Assembly: GCF_010550605.1 (NCBI RefSeq) | Contig: NZ_JAAGNI010000193.1 | Location: 1 to 46,990 of the forward strand | DNA: 46,990 nucleotides | Direction: 5' to 3' | DNA from: Streptomyces sp. SID9727 | GTDB lineage: Bacteria; Actinomycetota; Actinomycetes; Streptomycetales; Streptomycetaceae | Part shown: piece by piece, positions 18,645-26,437 of the stretch | Position numbering within the stretch: the first letter of the stretch is position 1 | How the letters are laid out: every line of letters starts with the position of its first letter | Translations under genes and position numbers: made by a program | The notes under the pieces: model-generated | Told to the model about the DNA's origin: nothing | The model's database searches: none | The model's input: the letters and a program-made list of their open reading frames with translations, nothing else

Positions 18645-18988
18645 TCAGCGGTCCTCTTGCATCAGCTGCTGGAGCGGCGCCGCCTCGATGTCCAGGGCGC
18701 GCCGCACCCGCGTCAGGACGACGGAGCTGCAGTCGCCGCGCGCCCTCTCGGCCAGCAGGCGGCGGCCCTCCGCGTCCAGTACCCGCAGCTCCGCGTACTG
18801 CTCACGCGGGTCGGAGCGCGGCGCGCGCCGGGGCTGCTCGGCGCCGTCGTGCGCCGCGCTCCGACCCGCACCTGCCGCACCACCTCCGGGTCGTAGCCGC
18901 TCCCGTCGCGGCGGGCGAGCGCCGGGTCGTCCAACACCTCCCGGGCAGCCTCGCCCAGCGAGCCCAGAAGACTCCCGTAGTCGCGCAC
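18645..18988 (-). pseudogene. probable C-terminal tail of a CPA1 Na+/H+ antiporter, frameshifted
   Basis: The downstream part, in frame to TGA at 18645-18647, reads SDPREQYAELRVLDAEGRRL and VLTRVRRALDIEAAPLQQLM, like the cytoplasmic tail of bacterial CPA1 Na+/H+ antiporters (which end in a helix near RDLDLEEARL). The upstream part in another frame reads MRDYGSLLGSLGEAAREVLD and SGYDPEVVRQVRV. No membrane domain remains. It begins eight bases after the stop of the cluster's GT2 gene. Confidence 0.4.
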
Positions 18989-18995
18989 CAGGCGC

Positions 18996-20243
18996 TCAGG
19001 AACGTACCGCCCTGCCGATCCGGTGCGCCTCGGCGAGGATCAGCTTGCCGTGGTCTTTCCAGACACCGCGCAGTCGGCTCGTCACGATCACCAGGTCGAA
19101 CGACTGGTCCGGCAGGCACGTGCGCACCCCGAGCGCGTGGCGGACCGGCCGCGACGGGGTGTCGGGTGCCACGGCGGCCCGGACCCGGACATCGAAGTCG
19201 AACAGGGTGGTGCCGGCCGGCAGGGATCTCGGCAGCTTCGGGCCGCAGCCGAACACGGCGACGGATGCTCGGGGCGGAATGTTCGTCAGCATGGCCTTCA
19301 TCTCGTGGTCGGCGCACAGTCCGCGCGCCTCGTCCGTCCAGTCGAGCAGGCGTGCGTACCGGGCGTGGAGGGGCGCCGAGTTGTCCTCCGCAAGCCAGTC
19401 GCCCGTCGCGAACCAGGCCCAGTTGAGCTCCACCGCCGGTTCCTGGAACTTCCGGAGCAGATGCAGGGCATTGCGGGTGACGCTGTCGGCGTTGCCGGAC
19501 GGATCCCGCTCGTGAGGCGTTTCGATGGCCCATGCCTCGCGGCTCACGTCGAAGCGGGCGCCGGACTTGTAGAGGCGCAGACCGAGGTCCAGGTCCTCCA
19601 CCCCCCAGCCCTGGAAGGAATCGTCGAATCCGCCGACCCGCCAGAAGTCCGCCGTCGCGACGGACAGGTTCACAGTCCAGGGCATGATCCAGGGCAACGG
19701 CAGCGAGTTCGCGTCGAAGTCCACGGACAGGAACTCCGGGTGGCGGCAGTCCTGGAACGACGGGTCCTCGCCGTAGCGACGGCGCACCGCCTCCGGGGCG
19801 AGCGCGGCCACCGCTTCCGCCAGACCCGGCGTCGGGTCGAACGGCCGGTAGCCGTAGGTGTAGCCGATCACCACCCGCGGACCGGGCGCGCCGTCCGGGG
19901 AGGCGTGCCGGGCGAGATGCCCCTCCACGAAACCCGGACCGGCGACCGTCCCGGTGTCCAGGAAGATCAGGACCGGCGCATCGGCCAACCGGGCTCCGGC
20001 GTTGCGTGCCAGGGCGGCACGGGCCCCCTGGTCCTCCTGGAAGAAGTACCGCAGTGCCAGCCGCTGCTCGAAGGAACGAACCACTTCCAGGGACCCGTCG
20101 CTGGAACCGTCGTCAGCGATGATCACCTCGAACTCGTCGGCAGGCAGGTTCTGGTCGGCGAGGGATGTCAGCGTGGTACGGAGTTCTTCTCGGCGGTTGT
20201 ACGTGGGTATCACCACCGACGCCCTGGGATTGGTCGCTCTCAT
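18996..20243 (-). CDS. family 2 glycosyltransferase with C-terminal methyltransferase-like domain
   Basis: 415 residues. The GT-A domain (1-270) has VVIPTYNRREELRTTLTSLA, ADDGSSDGS (nucleotide-binding Asp44/Asp45), LIFLDTGT in place of a textbook DxD, and the acceptor-side GWGVEDLDLGLRL (212-224) typical of galactosyltransferase-type GT2/GT7C enzymes. Residues 325-410 form a second module with a Rossmann-like VAVFGCGPK and LPDQSFDLVIVTSRL, resembling a degenerate class I SAM-methyltransferase fold. It should transfer a sugar from a nucleotide donor in the cytoplasm. AGGAGAG precedes the ATG at 20243; upstream, 47 bases away, is the epimerase, so both are likely one operon. Donor and acceptor are unknown. 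Confidence 0.8.
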   Translation of the reverse strand: MRATNPRASVVIPTYNRREELRTTLTSLADQNLPADEFEVIIADDGSSDGSLEVVRSFEQRLALRYFFQEDQGARAALARNAGARLADAPVLIFLDTGTVAGPGFVEGHLARHASPDGAPGPRVVIGYTYGYRPFDPTPGLAEAVAALAPEAVRRRYGEDPSFQDCRHPEFLSVDFDANSLPLPWIMPWTVNLSVATADFWRVGGFDDSFQGWGVEDLDLGLRLYKSGARFDVSREAWAIETPHERDPSGNADSVTRNALHLLRKFQEPAVELNWAWFATGDWLAEDNSAPLHARYARLLDWTDEARGLCADHEMKAMLTNIPPRASVAVFGCGPKLPRSLPAGTTLFDFDVRVRAAVAPDTPSRPVRHALGVRTCLPDQSFDLVIVTSRLRGVWKDHGKLILAEAHRIGRAVRS

Positions 20244-20261
20244 GTCTCTCCTGTTCGGGCA

Positions 20262-20283
20262 GGGGCGGGGGCGGGGGGGCGGG
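20262..20283 (+). other. G-rich tract between the GT2 and epimerase genes
   Basis: Four runs of three or more G occur within 22 bases on the plus strand, so the tract could fold as a G-quadruplex in single-stranded DNA. Both flanking genes are read from the other strand, so the mRNA would be C-rich. Confidence 0.4.
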
Positions 20284-20290
20284 CCGGCCG

Positions 20291-21316
20291 TCACAGCCGA
20301 CCGTCGGCGACGGCACGGGCCACCCAGGGGATCACCTCGTCGAGCATGTCCTCCAGACTCGTCGACGCCTCGAAACCGAGGACTTCGCGGGCCTTCGTGA
20401 CGTCGGGCACCCGCTTTTGCACGTCGTGCCGGAACGCCTGCTCGCTTACGTACCGGAAGGGCACGTGCGGCCCCTTGATCTTGCGCCAGATGAGCTCGGA
20501 CAGTTCCAGGACGGTCGTCGACCGCTCGGTGGACAGATTGAAGTCTTCGTTGAGCGCCGCGGGGTGATCGAGCGTGGCGACCAGGCCGCGGGCGAGGTCC
20601 CCGCCATAGGTGTAGTGCCGGACCTGATCTCCGTCCCCGTGGATGCGCAGGGGGTCCTGCCCCTTGACGATCTTCTGGACCAGGTCGGGTACCACGTGCG
20701 ACATCGCGAGCTTGACGTTGCCCGACAGGATCTCCTCCTGTCCGGCCGCCCGGCCTTCCCCCACCCCGACGCAGTTGAACGGCCGGACGATGGTGTAGGG
20801 CAGCCCGTACTGGTCCCAGGCGGCCCGCGCGTAGTACTCGACGGCCAGCTTCTGGAAGCCGTAGCTCGACGCGGGGGGCGGGACGACCCTTTCGTCGCCC
20901 TCCGCGGAAGGCCACCGGTCCGTCGACTCGTACACCATCGAGGAGGACACGTACGTCATCTTGCGCAGGGTGCCGGCCCGGTGCGCCTCGATGGCCGCGT
21001 CGCAGGACGCCGCCATGATCCGTTCGTTGGCGGCCAGCAGGTCGTAGGCGTAGGTGTGGAAGTAGGAGATGCCTCCGATCATCGCCGCTCCGGCGATGAA
21101 ATGGTCGCACCCGTCGAGGAGTGAGCGCAGCAGACCCACGTCTCGTGCATCGCCCTCCACCAGGCGGTAGCGGGGGTGGGTGTCGTAGTCGTGGCTCACC
21201 GGCCCGTACTTGGAGAAGTTGTCCAGGCCGATCACCTCATGGCCGCGTCCGAGCAACTCCTGCACGACGTAGCCGCCGATGAAACCTGCCGACCCGGTGA
21301 CCAGTGCCTTCACCAT
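20291..21316 (-). CDS. NAD-dependent nucleotide-sugar epimerase/dehydratase (extended SDR)
   Basis: 341 residues. The Rossmann motif GSAGFIG is at residues 8-14, the acidic NAD ribose-binding Asp in LDNFSKYG at 32, SSS at 124-126, and the catalytic pair in Y152-G-F-Q-K156. The extended C-terminal substrate domain includes RIHGDGDQVRHYTYGGDLAR. It belongs to the GalE/UDP-glucuronate epimerase-decarboxylase group. Next to a nucleotide-sugar dehydrogenase, the likely product is an epimerised uronic acid or a pentose nucleotide. I chose the ATG at 21316, where AAGGGGC precedes it, because longer reading adds Arg/Pro-rich non-family residues. Confidence 0.85.
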   Translation of the reverse strand: MVKALVTGSAGFIGGYVVQELLGRGHEVIGLDNFSKYGPVSHDYDTHPRYRLVEGDARDVGLLRSLLDGCDHFIAGAAMIGGISYFHTYAYDLLAANERIMAASCDAAIEAHRAGTLRKMTYVSSSMVYESTDRWPSAEGDERVVPPPASSYGFQKLAVEYYARAAWDQYGLPYTIVRPFNCVGVGEGRAAGQEEILSGNVKLAMSHVVPDLVQKIVKGQDPLRIHGDGDQVRHYTYGGDLARGLVATLDHPAALNEDFNLSTERSTTVLELSELIWRKIKGPHVPFRYVSEQAFRHDVQKRVPDVTKAREVLGFEASTSLEDMLDEVIPWVARAVADGRL

Positions 21317-21383
21317 CTCGTTCTGCCCCTTGGTGGTGTGGTGAGCGCCGCCCGTCGGCGCGTCCTGTGTACGGTTGGCGCTC

Positions 21384-21406
21384 GTGACGGCTCTGGGTGC
21401 CGTCAC
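21384..21406. terminator. hairpin at the 3' end of the nucleotide-sugar dehydrogenase gene
   Basis: GTGACGGC (21384-21391) and GCCGTCAC (21399-21406) form an 8-bp stem with a 7-nt loop, overlapping the stop codon of the dehydrogenase gene (21403-21405). It may attenuate or stabilise the message between the dehydrogenase and the epimerase. Confidence 0.4.
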
Positions 21407-22647
21407 ACGAGCATCCCTCGGCCGCTGATTCCCCAGATGTCGACGACGGGCGCTTGTGTGGGCAACTCGCGGTACTCGGGGTGCGGTGCGCCTATGACCA
21501 ACAGGTCTGCACGGGCCAGGACTTCGTCCAGCGGCAGAAAGCGGTCGTCGGTGACGTAGGGATCGCTGCACAGCGTTTCGCGTGCCTTGAGCGCGAGGAT
21601 CTTGCGGAGCTTGAACGACAGGCTCGCCCGTGGGTCGTCGCTGCCCGCCTTGAACGCCATGCCGAGGATGCCGACCGTGAGCCCGGAGAGGTCGTAACGC
21701 GTTTCGAGGCGGTCCGCCAGGTAGAGCGGCAGCCCTTCGTTGACCAGCATCGCCGAGTGGCCGAGCGGGAAGTTGTTCCGGCTGAAGGCTGCGAGTTGCA
21801 TCGTGTCCTTGAAGAGACACGGCCCGGCTGCGAATCCGGGGCCCGGCAGGTCGGCCGCTCGCGGATAGTCGTGGGTGATCGCGTTGCGGATGCGGTCGAA
21901 GTCGAGACCGGCGTCGTTGGCCATCACCCAGAACTGGTTGGCCGCGGCGAACTTGATGTAGCGCCAGGTGTTGGTGAAGAGCTTCGCCAGTTCCGCCTCT
22001 TCCGGGGCGAGCCGCACAGTCTGCTCGGTGAGGGTGCGGAAGAACCTCTCCGAGCGGCGGTAGGCCCTTTCGGAACGGGCCGCGACGATCTGGGGTAAGG
22101 AGAACAGTTCGGTCATGGCCCGCCCCTCAGCGATGCGTTCCGGACAGAAGGCCACATCGATGTCGAGGCCGCGGGAGGCGAGCACCTTCTCGGCCAGTGC
22201 GGTCACACCCGGATGGACAGTGCTGCGCAGAATCAGTAACTGACCGTCGCGAAGGTGATCGGCGACCTGCTCGATGGCGCGGGGCACGGCGCCGATGTCC
22301 GGGTTGAGGTGCTCGTCGACCGGTGTGCCGACGATCACGACGACTGTCTCCGCCTCCGCGACCCAGGCCGGGTCGGTTACGGCTCGCAGGCGTTCGTCCC
22401 GGACGGCGGTGGCGAGGGGCTCCGCCGCGTCGGGCTCACCGAACGGAAGTACGCCGCGGTTGACCGTCGCGACCGCGGACTCGTTGATGTCATAAAGGAT
22501 CACGGCCATCCCGCGCGAGGCGAGGGCGATGCCCAGCGGCAGGCCGACCCGCCCGCAGCCGCCGATGATCACGGCAGGGCCGGTCCGTTCGTCCGTACGG
22601 CCACATCCACTCAACCGTCCACCCCGATTGCTCAGCGATGCCCGCAT
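21403..22647 (-). CDS. UDP-glucose/UDP-ManNAc-type nucleotide-sugar 6-dehydrogenase
   Basis: 414 residues, three-domain layout of the UDP-sugar dehydrogenases. The NAD-binding segment is VIIGGCGRVGLPLGIALASR (residues 27-46), the middle domain has LRSTVHPGVTALAEKVL and FCPERIAEG, and the catalytic cysteine is Cys277 in PGFAAGPCLFKDTMQLA. The C-terminal UDP-binding domain contains ILGMAFKAGSDDPRASLSFK. These enzymes oxidise the C6 hydroxyl of a UDP-hexose to a uronate with two NAD+. In this cluster it would supply a UDP-uronic acid for the adjacent epimerase and glycosyltransferases. ATG 22647 has a poor ribosome binding site; a GTG at 22572, directly before the Rossmann strand, is an alternative start. 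Confidence 0.85.
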   Translation of the reverse strand: MRASLSNRGGRLSGCGRTDERTGPAVIIGGCGRVGLPLGIALASRGMAVILYDINESAVATVNRGVLPFGEPDAAEPLATAVRDERLRAVTDPAWVAEAETVVVIVGTPVDEHLNPDIGAVPRAIEQVADHLRDGQLLILRSTVHPGVTALAEKVLASRGLDIDVAFCPERIAEGRAMTELFSLPQIVAARSERAYRRSERFFRTLTEQTVRLAPEEAELAKLFTNTWRYIKFAAANQFWVMANDAGLDFDRIRNAITHDYPRAADLPGPGFAAGPCLFKDTMQLAAFSRNNFPLGHSAMLVNEGLPLYLADRLETRYDLSGLTVGILGMAFKAGSDDPRASLSFKLRKILALKARETLCSDPYVTDDRFLPLDEVLARADLLVIGAPHPEYRELPTQAPVVDIWGISGRGMLV

Positions 22648-22664
22648 CAACCATGGAAGATCAG

Positions 22665-22700
22665 AAGTATTCGCACGCTAGCACGAACCATCTGTAGTGT
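22665..22700 (+). promoter_or_regulatory. candidate promoter of the cyclase-glycosyltransferase-exporter operon
   Basis: A -35-like TTCGCA (22669-22674) and a -10-like TAGTGT (22695-22700) lie upstream of the DOI synthase-like gene, and the CebR-type palindrome begins at the last base of the -10 hexamer. The spacing is longer than ideal, so the exact boxes are tentative. Confidence 0.35.
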
Positions 22701-22713
22701 GGGAGCGCTCCCG
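22700..22713. promoter_or_regulatory. CebR-type LacI-family operator (TGGGAGCGCTCCCG)
   Basis: The 12-bp core GGGAGCGCTCCC is a perfect palindrome. The full 14-mer differs from the established Streptomyces CebR/CelR consensus TGGGAGCGCTCCCA by only its last base. CebR is the cellobiose/cellotriose-responsive repressor of cellulose utilisation. The site lies in the divergent region between the nucleotide-sugar dehydrogenase and the DOI synthase-like gene, where it would cover the transcription start of the latter. Confidence 0.65.
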
Positions 22714-22763
22714 CCACACGTGTCCGGCTTCTGCCCACCACCCACTGCGAGAGGTTGTGTTCA

Positions 22764-23939
22764 TTGCTCAGGCAACAAGTGTCGCTCGACGGCGAGGACG
22801 TCCCGTACCTGTACGGCGTGGACGTGACGGAGGACCTGGTCGCGGCGATGGCCGACCTGGCCGTGACAGCAGATCTCGTTCTCGTCGTGCGCGACCGGCA
22901 GGTGACCGAGCACGCCGCGGCGGTCTTACACGGGGTCTCCGAGACCGTCCGGGTGGCCACGATGACCGTGGACGCCGGGGAACAGCGCAAGACCCTGTCG
23001 CTGGTGGAGGACATCGTCGAGTTCGCGATCCGTCAGGGCGCCAGTCGCAGCACGGTGGTCGTGGCCATGGGCGGAGGGATGGTCGGCAACGTCGCCGGAC
23101 TCGCCGCCGCGCTCCTCTTCCGCGGCATCCGGCTGGTACACCTGCCGACCACGCCGATCGCGGCGTTCGACTCGGTGCTGTCGGTCAAGCAGGCGGTCAA
23201 CCTGCGCGGAGGCAAGAACCTCTGCGGCACCTACCATGCACCCTCGCTCATCGCCTGCGATCTGCGTTGGCTCACGACAGTGCCCCACGACCAGATACTC
23301 ACCGGCCTGGCCGAGATGGTGAAGAACGTGCTGGCGGTCGTACCGGAGCGGCGGCTTGATCTCGAGCGCGCTCTCGGCGGTCTGGGAGATGCGCCGGCCA
23401 CGGCACTGCTCGACCTGCTGGACATCGGATGCACCGCCAAGGCGCCCTACCTGCGGACCGATCCGCGGGAGCGTCACGAGGCGCTGGTGTTCGAGTACGG
23501 ACACACGATGGGGCACGCGCTGGAGTTCGTCTCCGAGGGCCGGATCGGCCACGGCGAGGCCATCGGCTGGGGCATGCTGGTCGCCGCCGAGATCAGCCAC
23601 TCCCTCGGACATCTCGATCGCGACGGCCTCGCCTTGCACCACCGACTGGTGGGACGGCTGCACCTGTCCCCGGCGTCCACGGGACCCGGCGCGCTCGATC
23701 CGGGCCGGATACGCACGGTACTGGCGCGGGACAACAAGCGCGGCTACCTGTCCTGCGCCCCCGACGAGGTGCCGATGGTGCTGCTGAAGGCGCCGGGGCA
23801 CGTCGTCACCGGTGAACGCGGACGTCCGCTGGTGCCGGTGCCCATGGATCTGGCGATGTCCGCGCTGGAGACGGTCGTCGGGACCGCGCCGGTGCCATCG
23901 GGCACCCTGCCCCGGCTGGAAAGGCTCGGCACCTCATGA
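22764..23939 (+). CDS. 2-deoxy-scyllo-inosose synthase-like sugar-phosphate cyclase
   Basis: About 391 residues, the DOI-synthase size. Family hallmarks: MGGGMVGNVAGLAAALLFRG with GNVAGL (dehydroquinate synthases have GDLAGF), DSVLSVKQAVN, GGKNLCGTYHAP and EYGHTMGHALE. Zn ligands are predicted as Glu184 (LAEMVKN), His247 (EYGH) and His263 (GHGEAIG). DOI synthase turns glucose-6-phosphate into 2-deoxy-scyllo-inosose, the first step of 2-deoxystreptamine aminoglycosides. I chose TTG 22764 because GAGAGG (22749-22754) stands nine bases before it; TTG 22755 would touch that site. It is the first gene of a three-gene operon and its stop overlaps the next start (ATGA). The sequence differs in places from the neomycin/butirosin enzymes, so a related carbocycle is possible. 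Confidence 0.82.
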   Translation: MLRQQVSLDGEDVPYLYGVDVTEDLVAAMADLAVTADLVLVVRDRQVTEHAAAVLHGVSETVRVATMTVDAGEQRKTLSLVEDIVEFAIRQGASRSTVVVAMGGGMVGNVAGLAAALLFRGIRLVHLPTTPIAAFDSVLSVKQAVNLRGGKNLCGTYHAPSLIACDLRWLTTVPHDQILTGLAEMVKNVLAVVPERRLDLERALGGLGDAPATALLDLLDIGCTAKAPYLRTDPRERHEALVFEYGHTMGHALEFVSEGRIGHGEAIGWGMLVAAEISHSLGHLDRDGLALHHRLVGRLHLSPASTGPGALDPGRIRTVLARDNKRGYLSCAPDEVPMVLLKAPGHVVTGERGRPLVPVPMDLAMSALETVVGTAPVPSGTLPRLERLGTS

Positions 23940-25063
23940 CGGGGATGGCGGTCTTCGACGACTTCAACGACACCGTCCTCGGCCACCACCCGGACTTCGT
24001 CGTCGGACTGGCAAGCGCAGCCGCGGCGACCCCTGCGGCAGGGCCCGTACGGATGTACTGCCCGCCGTCCTACCTGCTCCACCACCGGCTCGGCCGAGGT
24101 GTCACACACGTGGCCACGACGGGTGCGTCGCCCGGCTCCAGCGCGGTGAAGCTCTCCTACTCCGGGACGGTCGACCCCAAGAGACTGGCGGAGGCGTGCC
24201 TGGACGCGCGCGACCATGGTGCCACGGTGTTCCTCAACTGCTATTTCGACGAGAACTACCCTGCCTGGCCCGTCTCGGAGGCGGGGCTGACGTACGTTCA
24301 CTCTCTGCACCGGCCCGGCTACTTCGAGGCGGACGTACGACGCCGTCTGGGGGGCGGCGGACGCCTGGTGGATGTCGTAGGAGGGCAGGCCCCGGACGCG
24401 CTGTTCGTGGTGAACACTCCGGTCGGCGAGCGGCAGGCACGGCGGTTCGTCGCTCCGGACAGGCTGCTCCGAGTGGGCTGGCCGACCGCCACCCGTGCGG
24501 AGGTCGCCGCCTCCTTCCGCCGCGGCTGGACTCCCACCGACGAGGAACCGTACGTCCTTTCCATCGGCAGTGCCCGGTCGGACAAGGGCATCGGCGTCCT
24601 GCTGACGGCCCTGGAGAACGGCCCGCAACTCCGCGTTCTCGGCCAGCAGTACGACGGTGTCGAGGAGCGCCTGCGCAGTGACCATCCGCATGCCCGTGTC
24701 GGGTTCGAGAGCGGCTGGATATCCCGGACGCGGCTGGCAGAGGTGATCGGCGGGGCCGCCGTGATCGTTTTCCCCTACCAGCAGGAATTCGCCGGCTACG
24801 GGGGCGCGTCCGGGGCACTCGCGCAGGCGATCAGCGCCGGAAAGCCGGTGATCGTCTCGGAGGTGCTCGCCGAGCAGATACCCGATTCGCCGGCCTGCCA
24901 GGTGGTTCCCGCCGCCGACGGCCGTGCCCTGCGCCGTGCGATCGACGATGCTCTGCGGCACCTGCCGGAGCTGCACGAGGCCGCCGCCGGCCTGCGTGCG
25001 TACGCGGAGGAGCACCACACGTACGAAGGGTATGTGCGGCACGTCCTGGACCGGTGCGCCTGA
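23936..25063 (+). CDS. GT-B fold glycosyltransferase (GT4-like)
   Basis: 375 residues. The C-terminal Rossmann domain starts with YVLSIGSARSDKGIGVLLTA and contains FPYQQEFAGYGGASGALAQA followed by GKPVIVSEVLAEQ, the donor-binding pattern of family 4 transferases. The N-terminal acceptor domain (1-190) is divergent, with FLNCYFDENYPAWPVSEAG. It would attach a sugar to the cyclitol core, or the cyclitol to a sugar. The ATG overlaps the cyclase stop by four bases, so the two proteins are made in equal amounts from one message. GT4 enzymes also make the first glycoside of neomycin-type compounds, which fits. Confidence 0.8.
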   Translation: MTGMAVFDDFNDTVLGHHPDFVVGLASAAAATPAAGPVRMYCPPSYLLHHRLGRGVTHVATTGASPGSSAVKLSYSGTVDPKRLAEACLDARDHGATVFLNCYFDENYPAWPVSEAGLTYVHSLHRPGYFEADVRRRLGGGGRLVDVVGGQAPDALFVVNTPVGERQARRFVAPDRLLRVGWPTATRAEVAASFRRGWTPTDEEPYVLSIGSARSDKGIGVLLTALENGPQLRVLGQQYDGVEERLRSDHPHARVGFESGWISRTRLAEVIGGAAVIVFPYQQEFAGYGGASGALAQAISAGKPVIVSEVLAEQIPDSPACQVVPAADGRALRRAIDDALRHLPELHEAAAGLRAYAEEHHTYEGYVRHVLDRCA

Positions 25064-26289
25064 TGCCTGCGACCGCCCCGATGCCGGGAGCATCCGCGCG
25101 GGTGGCCGCGCTCGCCGCACTGGTGGTGGCCACCTTCTGCTTCGTCGCCAACGAGAACCTGCCCGGAGGTCTGCTCTCGCTGATGGCAGGTGATCTGCAC
25201 ACCTCGCTCTCGGCAGTGGGGCTGCTCGTCACCGGATACGGCCTGACCGTGGCGGTCGTATCCGTGCCACTGGTCAGAGCCACTCGCCGTGTTCCGCGCC
25301 GCCGGCTGCTCTCGTGGGTGCTGGCGGTGTTCGTGACCGCGAACTGCCTCACTGCTCTCGCTCCGGGCTACCCGCTTCTGCTCGGCGGCCGGGTGATCAC
25401 CGCGCTGGCTCACGCGGTGTTCTGGTCGGTGGTCGTCGTGACGGCGGTGGGCATGTTTCCACCCAGGTTGCGAGGACGGATCGTCTCAGTGGTGTTCACC
25501 GGGAGTTCGGTGGCTACCGTCATGGGCGTGCCGGCCGGCACCTGGCTGGGACAGCAGTGGGGGTGGCGGCTGCCCTTCCTGGCGCTCAGCGGTCTCGGTC
25601 TGGCCGCTCTGGTGACTGTGGCCGTCTGCATGCCGCGTACGCGGACGGAGGAGAAGCCCGCCGCCGCCACCGACCCGGACGCCCGGCGGTTCGTCGTCCT
25701 GCTGGCGGCCACTGCGCTGTCGATCACCGGTCTTTCGGCTGCCTCCACGTACACCGTGCCCTTCCTGACGGAGGTCAGCGGCTTCCCGGAAACGGCCATG
25801 GGGCCCCTGTTGTTCGTCCGCGGAGCGGCCGGAGTGGCGGTCATGGCCTTCGGCGGAGTGGTCCTGAACCGCTGGCCGCGCGCCGGGGTGATCGTGCCCA
25901 CCGCACTGCTCGCGGGCGCCTTGTTCGGTCTCCACGGTGTAGGCGCGCTCCGGCTCGCCGTGATCGGTCTGCTCGTCCTGTTCGGTGCCACGATGTTCCT
26001 GATGATCACCGCGATGGCGAACCGGATCCTCGATGTGGCGCCCGGCAGTACCGAAGTCGCCACGGCCGCGCACAGCGCCGTGTTCAATGCGAGCGTCGCG
26101 GCCGGCGCCCTGGCCGGGGCGCTGCTGCTGCCTTCGTGGGGGGTGCGCAGCACTGCTCTGGTGGCCGCCGCGCTGGTGTCCGCCGCCGTCGCCTGTCTGG
26201 CTGCGGAGCCACTGATCGCCCGCCGCGGACGGCGCCCCGTGCCGGGGCACCCGCAACCCGACCGGAGCGTGACCTCAGGGGGTGTCTGA
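25063..26289 (+). CDS. MFS exporter, 12-TM (AraJ/DHA1-like)
   Basis: About 408 residues with 12 hydrophobic helices. The helix 2-3 loop reads TVAVVSVPLVRATRRVPRRR (motif A-like), and helix 5 has the gating-type VVFTGSSVATVMGVPAGTWLG. This belongs to the arabinose-efflux/chloramphenicol-resistance-like DHA1 subgroup. Its ATG overlaps the glycosyltransferase stop (TGATG), so it is coupled to the cyclase and glycosyltransferase. The most likely role is export of the finished product or an intermediate, giving self-protection. GTG 25054 is an alternative start. Confidence 0.85.
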   Translation: MPATAPMPGASARVAALAALVVATFCFVANENLPGGLLSLMAGDLHTSLSAVGLLVTGYGLTVAVVSVPLVRATRRVPRRRLLSWVLAVFVTANCLTALAPGYPLLLGGRVITALAHAVFWSVVVVTAVGMFPPRLRGRIVSVVFTGSSVATVMGVPAGTWLGQQWGWRLPFLALSGLGLAALVTVAVCMPRTRTEEKPAAATDPDARRFVVLLAATALSITGLSAASTYTVPFLTEVSGFPETAMGPLLFVRGAAGVAVMAFGGVVLNRWPRAGVIVPTALLAGALFGLHGVGALRLAVIGLLVLFGATMFLMITAMANRILDVAPGSTEVATAAHSAVFNASVAAGALAGALLLPSWGVRSTALVAAALVSAAVACLAAEPLIARRGRRPVPGHPQPDRSVTSGGV

Positions 26290-26304
26290 CCGGCGGAGGA
26301 ACAA

Positions 26305-26335
26305 GGACGGCCCGCCGACCCGGTGCGGGCCGTCC
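26305..26335. terminator. bidirectional terminator hairpin after the exporter gene
   Basis: GGACGGCCCGC (26305-26315) pairs with GCGGGCCGTCC (26325-26335): an 11-bp perfect stem and 9-nt loop, starting 16 bases after the MFS stop. It lies between convergent operons, the cyclase operon and the nucleotidyltransferase end of the aminotransferase operon. Confidence 0.75.
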
Positions 26336-26437
26336 CCCGGCCGGCGGACGAGCCCGTGCACACCAGGTCTGTTGTGCCGGCTCGGACACCCGGCGCGGGG
26401 TGGGGCAGCGCCAGGTGTGCACGCCGGCTGACGGGCT

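Noticed and set aside
19023..20567. Long plus-strand frame opposite the GT2 gene
   Set aside because: Low-complexity translation with no motif; the minus-strand glycosyltransferase explains the region.
22764..23939. Primary-metabolism 3-dehydroquinate synthase (aroB), aminoDHQ synthase or EEV synthase
   Set aside because: The NAD-loop is GGGMVGNVAGLAAALLFRG with DSVLSVKQAVN and GKNLCGTYHAP, which fits DOI synthases; dehydroquinate synthases have GDLAGF-type loops and EEV synthases a different set. No shikimate gene is adjacent.
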